Shown: positions 7,104-11,895 of the stretch, piece after piece
Numbering within the stretch: the stretch's first letter is position 1
Layout of the letters: every line of letters starts with the position of its first letter
Assembly (NCBI GenBank): GCA_905236585.1
Contig: CAJOQZ010000126.1
Location: 1 to 13,046 of the forward strand
Source: an uncultured Lachnospiraceae bacterium
GTDB taxonomy: Bacteria; Bacillota; Clostridia; Lachnospirales; Lachnospiraceae
Direction of reading: 5' to 3'
DNA length: 13,046 bases
Made by a program: the position numbers and the translations under genes
Notes under the pieces: model-generated
Seen by the model: the letters and a program-made list of their open reading frames with translations, nothing else
The model's database searches: none
What the model was told of the DNA's origin: nothing

Positions 7104-7310
7104 ATGGTGGATGACGAAAAGGCGTTGAACAGGACCGGATTTATCCATGTTGCATTTTCCGTTGGCAGCAAAGAAAAGGTTGATGAACTGACCGCAAAGC
7201 TAAAGGATGACGGATATGAGATTGTAAGCGGCCCGAGAACAACCGGTGACGGATATTACGAAAGTTGTGTGGTTGCCATGGAGGGGAACCAGATAGAGAT
7301 TACGATATAA
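7104..7310 (+). pseudogene. C-terminal half of a VOC/glyoxalase-family protein
   Basis: The 68 residues visible match the second half of a small glyoxalase-like VOC protein: RTGFIHVAFSVGSKEKVDEL, then DGYEIVSGPRTTGDGYYES and a terminal EGNQIEITI whose Glu is the usual metal ligand position. Members are normally about 120-125 residues with a paired beta-alpha-beta-beta-beta module; here the first module with its His/Glu metal ligands is absent. Upstream codons run into stops (TGA at 7094-7096), and the ATG at 7104 lacks a well-spaced ribosome binding site. It is therefore probably a 5'-truncated pseudogene rather than a functional half-protein. It ends 29 bases before the phosphatase gene. Confidence 0.75.
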
Positions 7311-7339
7311 GGGTGTAATAGCATAGGAAAGGGAAAAAT

Positions 7340-8203
7340 ATGAGAGCAGATTATCATTTGCACTGTGAATTTTCGGACGACAGCACGGAACTTATGGAAG
7401 CGCAGATTGAACAGGGCATCGCCATCGGGCTGGATGAGATGTGCTTTACCGATCATGTTGATTATGGCATAAAAAGAGACTGGGATGATCCGTTGGGAAT
7501 CGAATGGCGTGCCGGTGACAACGATGAGGGGAAAAAAGATCCCATTGCCAATGTAAATTATCCGGAGTATTTCAAAAAACTTGAAACCATGCGAAGGACG
7601 TATGGCGATAAGATTTCCGTAAAGCGCGGTCTGGAATTTGGCATTCAAAGCCATACTGTGCAGCCGTTTACGGAATTGTATAACCGATATCGGGACAGCC
7701 TGGATTTCGTTCTTTTTTCCATGCATCAGGTAGGCGACAAAGAATTCTGGACAGGGGATTTTCAAAAGGGAAGGTCACAGAAGGAATACAATGAAATCTA
7801 TTATGAAGAAATTTTAAGGACAATGCAGATTTACAAAGATTATTCCGTTTTGGCGCATCTGGATCTGATCGTCCGTTATGATGATGCGGGTATATATCCT
7901 TTTGAGAAGGTTAAGGATATCATCGCCGCAATTTTGGAGCAGGCAATAAAGGATGATAAGGGGATAGAGATAAATACCTCCAGTTGGAAATATGGCTTAT
8001 CCGATACCCAGCCGTCAAGGGCGATTCTTAAACTGTACAAGGATATGGGCGGCAAGATCATTACGATTGGCAGTGACGCGCACAAGAAGGAGTATCTGGG
8101 GGATCATTTTGATGATGCAATTGATATTCTGAAAAATGAAATCGGGTTTAGGTCATTTTGTACCTTTGACAAAATGCAGCCGGTATTTCATGATTTGTCC
8201 TGA
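7340..8203 (+). CDS. HisJ-type PHP-domain histidinol-phosphatase family protein
   Basis: This 287-residue PHP-superfamily metallophosphoesterase is of the HisJ type, which removes phosphate from L-histidinol phosphate in histidine synthesis. Many paralogues have other phosphate-ester substrates, so the exact substrate is uncertain. Metal-ligand motifs are in order: DYHLHCEFSDD (His6, His8), FTDHVD (His39), KRGLEFGIQ (Glu99), FSMHQ (His129), LAHLDLI and the C-terminal GSDAH. All are present, so it is expected to be active. The ATG follows AGGAAAGGG (7325-7333). The histidine biosynthesis genes are not nearby. A fragment of this same gene, carrying a large internal deletion, lies about 2 kb upstream at 5480-5586. 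Confidence 0.9.
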   Translation: MRADYHLHCEFSDDSTELMEAQIEQGIAIGLDEMCFTDHVDYGIKRDWDDPLGIEWRAGDNDEGKKDPIANVNYPEYFKKLETMRRTYGDKISVKRGLEFGIQSHTVQPFTELYNRYRDSLDFVLFSMHQVGDKEFWTGDFQKGRSQKEYNEIYYEEILRTMQIYKDYSVLAHLDLIVRYDDAGIYPFEKVKDIIAAILEQAIKDDKGIEINTSSWKYGLSDTQPSRAILKLYKDMGGKIITIGSDAHKKEYLGDHFDDAIDILKNEIGFRSFCTFDKMQPVFHDLS

Positions 8204-8317
8204 CCGTTGCTTTTTGTATTTTTCAAAATGGTTATGAAGCTGGCATACGGCACAGGATACATGGGCAACCGAGAACGGCATGATAGTATAATAGCCGCGA
8301 AGCGACACTTAAAATCG

Positions 8318-8350
8318 ATTATGAATCACCCTGATGATTCATAATATAAT
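8318..8350 (+). promoter_or_regulatory. 28-bp palindrome with overlapping -10 before the Rrf2 fragment
   Basis: Perfect 11-base arms ATTATGAATCA (8318-8328) and TGATTCATAAT (8335-8345) flank CCCTGA. A perfect TATAAT at 8345-8350 begins at the last base of the palindrome, just ahead of GGAGGTGG (8359-8366). The geometry fits an operator that blocks or guides RNA polymerase at this promoter. No strong -35 is seen. Confidence 0.55.
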
Positions 8351-8371
8351 GAAAGCCGGAGGTGGAATGAG

Positions 8372-8467
8372 ATGCAGATATCAAGCAGATTTACTGTGGC
8401 ACTACATATATTTACCTGTGCGGACACACCAGAGGATAATAAAAATCGTGCTATTTCGCGTGTATAA
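8372..8467 (+). pseudogene. truncated Rrf2-family transcriptional regulator (first 31 residues)
   Basis: The ATG at 8372 follows a near-perfect GGAGGTGG (8359-8366) and opens MQISSRFTVALHIFTCADT, the characteristic N-terminus of Rrf2-family winged-helix regulators, which are usually 130-150 residues. The frame stops at 8465-8467 after 31 codons. The recognition helix, the dimerisation helix and the cluster-binding cysteines found in some members are absent, so no working regulator can be made from it. The remaining promoter, palindrome and ribosome binding site now feed into the metallo-hydrolase gene 17 bases later, perhaps as a translated leader. Recognition of the family is from the N-terminal motif alone. 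Confidence 0.7.
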
Positions 8468-8483
8468 GGGTAATGGAGGCGGC

Positions 8484-9365
8484 ATGAGAATTATAAATTT
8501 GATTGAAAATACAAAGGGTCATGGAGGTTGTGCATATTCGCATGGTCTGTCATTTTATGTGGAAACATCAAAGCACAAACTCCTGTTAGACTTAGGACCG
8601 TCAGAGGAAACTATACAAAATGCAGAAAAACTCGGTATCGACCTTTCTAAGATAGATACGGTGATATTAAGCCATGGACATTATGATCATTCGGGCGGCA
8701 TCATGCCGTTTGCGAAGATTAACCCCGTGGCTGCCATCTATATGCAGGAGACGGCTGACGCGGATTATTTTGCGGATGATGGCGAAAAAGCAGAGGGCGG
8801 GCGCTGCAGATATATCGGCATAGATAAGGATATAGCAGGACTTCCGCAGGCGGTGAAACTTTCGGGGGATCTCCGTATAGATGATGAACTGGAACTTTTT
8901 ACCGTAAAGAAGAGGTCACGTGCGCTGCCTTTTACCAACAAAAGACTTCTGATAAAAGAAAACGATGCGTTTGTAAGGGATGATTTCGGACACGAGCAGT
9001 ATCTTGTGATCAGCGATGGAAAAAGAAAAATTCTTTTATCCGGATGCGCCCATAATGGGATGCTGAGCATTTTGGATGCTTTTATGGAAAAGTATGGGAC
9101 AGCGCCTGATGTGGTCATCAGCGGTTTTCATCTGATGAAGAAAACAAAATACACGGATGAGGAACTTGGGGAAATCATAGATATCGGAAAAGAACTAAAG
9201 AAGTATCCAACAAAGTTTTTCACCTGCCACTGCACCGGTGAACCGGCATATAAGATCTTGAAACTTTCTATGGGGGAACAGATTCAATATGTTCACTCCG
9301 GCGAGGAAGTAGATTTAAGCATTGCAGCATTAAAGAGCACAAAGAAAGAGGGATCTTGCTATTGA
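8484..9365 (+). CDS. metallo-beta-lactamase-fold hydrolase
   Basis: This encodes a 293-residue metallo-beta-lactamase-fold protein. The zinc motif H-x-H-x-D-H is SHGHYDHSGG at 63-72 (His64, His66, Asp68, His69). It is preceded by KLLLDLGPS at 32-40 and followed by LSGCAHNGM (His190), ISGFHLM (His216) and FTCHCTG (His249). The layout resembles the MBL subfamily annotated as 7,8-dihydropterin-6-yl-methyl-4-(beta-D-ribofuranosyl)aminobenzene 5'-phosphate synthase-like proteins, but the substrate is not known. The ATG at 8484 is chosen over the upstream in-frame ATG at 8334 because TGGAGGC (8474-8480) precedes it, the conserved fold begins there, and the extra 50 residues overlap the Rrf2 remnant and palindrome in another frame. 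No signal peptide is seen, so it is probably cytoplasmic. Confidence 0.9.
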   Translation: MRIINLIENTKGHGGCAYSHGLSFYVETSKHKLLLDLGPSEETIQNAEKLGIDLSKIDTVILSHGHYDHSGGIMPFAKINPVAAIYMQETADADYFADDGEKAEGGRCRYIGIDKDIAGLPQAVKLSGDLRIDDELELFTVKKRSRALPFTNKRLLIKENDAFVRDDFGHEQYLVISDGKRKILLSGCAHNGMLSILDAFMEKYGTAPDVVISGFHLMKKTKYTDEELGEIIDIGKELKKYPTKFFTCHCTGEPAYKILKLSMGEQIQYVHSGEEVDLSIAALKSTKKEGSCY

Positions 9366-9424
9366 CGCAGATAATGAAATATGATAATATCCTTGCTATA
9401 AGTTAGACTCACCTAACTTATAAT
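9362..9424 (+). promoter_or_regulatory. promoter region with first GTTAG-N6-CTAAC operator
   Basis: TTGACG (9362-9367) with GATAATAT (9383-9390) gives a plausible promoter; a second TATAAT is at 9419-9424. Between them, TATAAGTTAG (9397-9406) and CTAACTTATA (9413-9422) are perfect 10-base inverted arms around ACTCAC. The core GTTAG-N6-CTAAC resembles boxes recognised by DtxR/IdeR-type metal-dependent repressors. The assignment is inference from resemblance. Confidence 0.5.
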
Positions 9425-9442
9425 AGCAGCCTTTTCATGCAA

Positions 9443-9479
9443 CCGTCCCATTAGGTCAGACATGGGACGGATAATTTTT
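9443..9479 (+). terminator. intrinsic terminator between the two metal-box-like operators
   Basis: A perfect 9-bp stem, CCGTCCCAT (9443-9451) with ATGGGACGG (9462-9470), encloses a 10-nt loop and is followed by ATAATTTTT. It can terminate the metallo-hydrolase transcript, or any RNA started at the promoter just upstream. Confidence 0.8.
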
Positions 9480-9487
9480 GACTTGGC

Positions 9488-9520
9488 AGTTAGGAAAGGC
9501 TAACTCAAAAGCGATAATAT
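9488..9520 (+). promoter_or_regulatory. second GTTAG-N6-CTAAC operator and promoter of the ABC gene pair
   Basis: AGTTAG (9488-9493) and CTAACT (9500-9505) surround GAAAGG, repeating the core seen at 9402-9417. GATAATAT (9513-9520) follows and is identical to the octamer at 9383-9390. The best -35 match at 17 bases is weak (TTAGGA, 9490-9495) and lies inside the operator, which would suit repression. It precedes the ABC genes. Confidence 0.5.
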
Positions 9521-9531
9521 AGAGGGATGGA

Positions 9532-9615
9532 ATGTTTGATAAACAGGACAGGGCAACTATGATATCCCGAAATGTTCTTGAAGTGTTGAAGAATATTTTT
9601 CCTGTTGCAATATAG
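9532..9615 (+). CDS. 27-codon ORF, leader peptide or gene relic
   Basis: The ATG at 9532 follows AGAGGG (9521-9526). The frame reads MFDKQDRATMISRNVLEVL and ends with TAG at 9613-9615, which lies in the ribosome binding site of the next gene. I do not recognise it. It might be a leader peptide coupled to the ABC gene or the tail of a lost regulator. If transcription starts just downstream of the GATAAT at 9513, its ribosome binding site would be at the very 5' end of the RNA, which weakens the case. Confidence 0.3.
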   Translation: MFDKQDRATMISRNVLEVLKNIFPVAI

Positions 9616-9628
9616 GAGGAAAAGCGAG

Positions 9629-10260
9629 TTGGGTAAGACAGAAAAGTACGATCACCTGAAACTGATCAGAGAGTATGCCGGAGGACATAAGAATCTGATC
9701 ACGCTGGGAAGGTGCCTTGCGGCAGTCAGTGCGATACTGACGCTGATTCCATACTATGAGCTGTGGAAGATCATAAGATGCGCTGCAAATGGAGAGGAAC
9801 TTGAAAAGATCACGCTGTACGCGTGGTTTGCAGTTGCGATGATCGTTGGCGCTCTTCTTGTATATGCATAGATATCATCGAAAAACTTCCAAACGGCATA
9901 CATACTGTGATCGGCGAAAAAGGCACTTACCTTTCCGGCGGGGAACAGCAGAGAATCACGATAGCAAGGGCTGTATTAAAGGACGCGCCGGTACTGATTC
10001 TTGATGAGGCTACGGCTTTTGCGGACCCGGATAACGAAACAAAGGTACAGGCGGCGTTTGAGGAATTATCGAAAGGAAAGACTCTGATCATGATCGCGCA
10101 CAAACTCAGTACCGTCATGAATGCTGACAGGATTTTCGTGATGGAGGACGGCAGATGCACCGAATCCGGAACACACAATGAACTGATGGGCGCAAATGGT
10201 TTGTATAAACGTATGTTTGACGAATACACAAGATCCATCGAGTGGAAGGTAGGTGCTTGA
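9629..10260 (+). pseudogene. ABC half-transporter (ATPase/permease), internally deleted, first of pair
   Basis: The TTG at 9629, 8 bases after AGGAGGA, starts a normal N-terminus (LGKTEKYDHLKLIREYAGGHK) with one transmembrane helix and part of a second (LYAWFAVAMIVGALLVYA). The frame stops at 9869-9871. Immediately afterwards, in another frame, comes the last third of the nucleotide-binding domain: DIIEKLPNGIHTVIGEKG, signature LSGGEQQR, Walker B LILDEATAFAD and the H-loop IAHKLS, ending at TGA 10258-10260. Most of the membrane domain and all of Walker A and the Q-loop are missing, roughly 380 residues compared with a usual half-transporter of about 580. The family resembles tandem exporter-fold importers such as YbtPQ/IrtAB, which move metal-siderophores. 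It cannot hydrolyse ATP normally. Confidence 0.88.
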
Positions 10261-10261
10261 G

Positions 10262-11009
10262 ATGATAGAAAAACTACAACACAAATATGCACTTTCAAGA
10301 CAGGGCGCGGCGGATATGATAAAAGCCTGTGCCAGCGTCACGGTTACAAATATTGTACTTATGCTGCCGGCAGGCATCCTCTATACGTTAATTAGCGACC
10401 TGTTAAAAAACAGACTGGGCAGAGACAGGATTTCGTTTTATGCAGTCGGCTCCGCCATAATACTTCTGCTTATTGCGGTTGCCAATTTCATGCAGTATAA
10501 CGCAACGTTTCTGACTACTTACCGTGAAAGCGGAGTGAGAAGGACCGCAATCGCTGAGAAATTAAGGAAACTTCCTCTTTCTTACTTCGGGAAAAAGAAT
10601 ATCGCTGATCTTACGACGAACATTATGAGCGACTGCGCTCAGATCGAAACGGCATGGAACAAACATCGGAGAGAACGGAAGCGAACTTTCCGGCGGCGAG
10701 AGGCAGAGGATCTCAATAGCAAGAGCCTTCCTTAAGGATGCACCGGTGATACTTCTGGATGAAGCGACTGCATCGCTTGATGCGGAGAATGAGACAGCCA
10801 TCCAGGAGGCGTTGTCAAGGCTCATACAAAACAAGACGGTCATGATCATTGCACACCGAATGAGAACCATTGCGAAAGCGGATCATATCGTTGTGCTTGA
10901 GGACGGCGTGGTTGCCGAACAGGGCAGTCCCGAGTTTCTGTCGGGTTATGACAGTATATACAGCCGTATGACTGCACAGCAGCATATATCACAGAACTGG
11001 ACGATGTGA
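10262..11009 (+). pseudogene. ABC half-transporter (ATPase/permease), internally deleted, second of pair
   Basis: The ATG at 10262 sits one base after the stop of the first ABC gene, behind GGAAGGTAGG, so the two were translationally coupled. About 130 N-terminal residues remain, with two transmembrane helices (TNIVLMLPAGILYTLISDLL; FYAVGSAIILLLIAVANF) and the loop GKKNIADLTTNIMSDCAQIE. Near 10670 the frame shifts directly into the end of the nucleotide-binding domain: NIGENGSELSGGERQR (signature), VILLDEATASLD (Walker B) and IAHRMR (H-loop), ending at 11007-11009. The rest of the membrane domain, Walker A and the Q-loop are gone. The lost segment corresponds closely to that missing from the first gene. 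Together the pair would have formed a heterodimeric transporter, now non-functional. Confidence 0.88.
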
Positions 11010-11012
11010 GCC

Positions 11013-11270
11013 ATGATGCATGTATCAGCAGATAAAAAGCGGCTTTCCGTGCTATTCCTTTGTAGGATAACAGTTCAAGGCGCTGCTTCAGCATATATGT
11101 TGCGGTTGAGATTTCAGTCATGAAGTTTTCCAAGATTTTCAAATCCCTTTGCATCATAATGATGGCATCCCTCCGGCGAATCATCAGAATAAGCGACGGC
11201 TCAGACGAAACGATATCGCAAGGGTAACTGCGGCTTGTGGAAAGATCCTATCATTTCTCCGGCTTCCTTG
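11013..11270 (-). pseudogene. Crp/Fnr-family regulator remnant
   Basis: Read on the minus strand, 11220 down to about 11013 encodes CDIVSSEPSLILMIRRRDAI, then LKILENFMTEISTATYMLKQ and RLELLSYKGIARKAAFYLL. This is the end of the effector-binding domain and the long dimerisation helix of Crp/Fnr-type regulators. A shifted frame just upstream (near 11220-11270) reads FFNKIKEAGEMIGSFHKP, consistent with more of the same domain after a frameshift. The C-terminal helix-turn-helix domain is absent: homology ends where the convergent ABC pseudogene ends. The start is also missing. It is therefore a broken fragment of about a third of a 220-230-residue protein. Recognition rests on motif memory. Confidence 0.65.
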
Positions 11271-11295
11271 ATTTTGTTAAAGAAATCAATATAAT
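11268..11295 (+). promoter_or_regulatory. promoter ahead of the small ORFs and nuclease-helicase gene
   Basis: TTGATT (11268-11273, 4 of 6) and a perfect TATAAT (11290-11295) are 16 bases apart. The next ribosome-binding-site-preceded ORF starts at 11409, giving a leader of about 105 nt that contains a small hairpin (GTGTC paired with GACAC around 11304-11321). I see no terminator before the large gene, so this may drive the whole right-hand cluster. Confidence 0.5.
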
Positions 11296-11408
11296 ATGAA
11301 TTGTGTCCGGTTGGAGACACTTGCACTACAGATGGGCTGTATTTGCTCAACCGTTCTATAGATTATGATTCTTGAAACATGGCTATTGTGAACACAAAAG
11401 GGCTGTCG

Positions 11409-11528
11409 ATGGATTATAGAGAAGAAATTAAGAAAAATCTTGCTTTACTCGAAGAACTTGAACAAGAAAAGGCTTCTTCTTTGGAATTAAAAGCAGAAAA
11501 GGATTGTATAGATATGAGAAAAGTTTAA
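11409..11528 (+). CDS. small coiled-coil-like ORF of unknown function (39 aa)
   Basis: The ATG at 11409 follows AAAGGG at suitable spacing and opens 39 codons starting MDYREEIKKNLALLEELEQE. The sequence is highly charged and predicted to be helical. I do not recognise it. It may be frameshifted: just before its stop, another frame reads YEKSLSYDNPITQGGLFYTY and onward to a TAA at about 11584-11586, which looks protein-like and could be the true continuation. It is AT-rich like the next ORF, and differs in composition from the gene after that. Confidence 0.4.
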   Translation: MDYREEIKKNLALLEELEQEKASSLELKAEKDCIDMRKV

Positions 11529-11588
11529 GTTATGACAATCCGATCACGCAAGGTGGTTTGTTCTATACATATAAGGATGAATTATAAT

Positions 11589-11882
11589 ATGAAATATAAA
11601 GGTTCATTAGATGCAGAAGGGATGATTTTTCCAATATTATATTCGATATACGGGAAACTAGCCGGACATGAGATATTAGACGCTGCTGCCATAGTGGGGA
11701 CATTTAATAAGAATGGTGAATTAAAGGCAAATCACGTATCAGGAGATTTATATGCGTGTTATGATGCAAAAGCAAAGAGCATTATTGCGGCTGTGAACAT
11801 GAAAGAAGAGAAGAGGTTGGAGGGACATTCATACTATAAGGCGAAAACGGTCGAACAGATGAAGGACACGCTGTTTAGGTAA
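11589..11882 (+). CDS. hypothetical protein (97 aa) upstream of the nuclease-helicase gene
   Basis: The frame from the ATG at 11589 encodes 97 residues beginning MKYKGSLDAEGMIFPILYSI and ending EQMKDTLFR. AAGGATG lies about 9 bases upstream; in-frame starts at 11577 or 11532 are alternatives. It has a mixed alpha/beta look, no signal peptide and no clear motif. I do not recognise the family. It ends 13 bases before the large nuclease-helicase gene, whose ribosome binding site (AAAAGGGG) begins at its stop, so the two are very likely cotranscribed. A role in regulating or assisting the restriction-like enzyme is possible but unproven. It could also be the C-terminal part of a broken larger gene. 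Confidence 0.55.
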   Translation: MKYKGSLDAEGMIFPILYSIYGKLAGHEILDAAAIVGTFNKNGELKANHVSGDLYACYDAKAKSIIAAVNMKEEKRLEGHSYYKAKTVEQMKDTLFR

Positions 11883-11895
11883 AAGGGGAAAGACA

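Noticed and set aside
7256..7765. 169-codon minus-strand frame
   Set aside because: It is antisense to the conserved PHP phosphatase, with no start signals.
5480..8203. The repeated phosphatase sequence as insertion-sequence or transposon ends
   Set aside because: The repeats are direct, asymmetric and explained by coding homology to the phosphatase. No transposase or terminal inverted repeats are visible.
8334..8483. 50-residue N-terminal extension of the metallo-hydrolase
   Set aside because: It overlaps a palindrome and the Rrf2 start in another frame, and lacks fold homology. TGGAGGC marks the ATG at 8484 instead.
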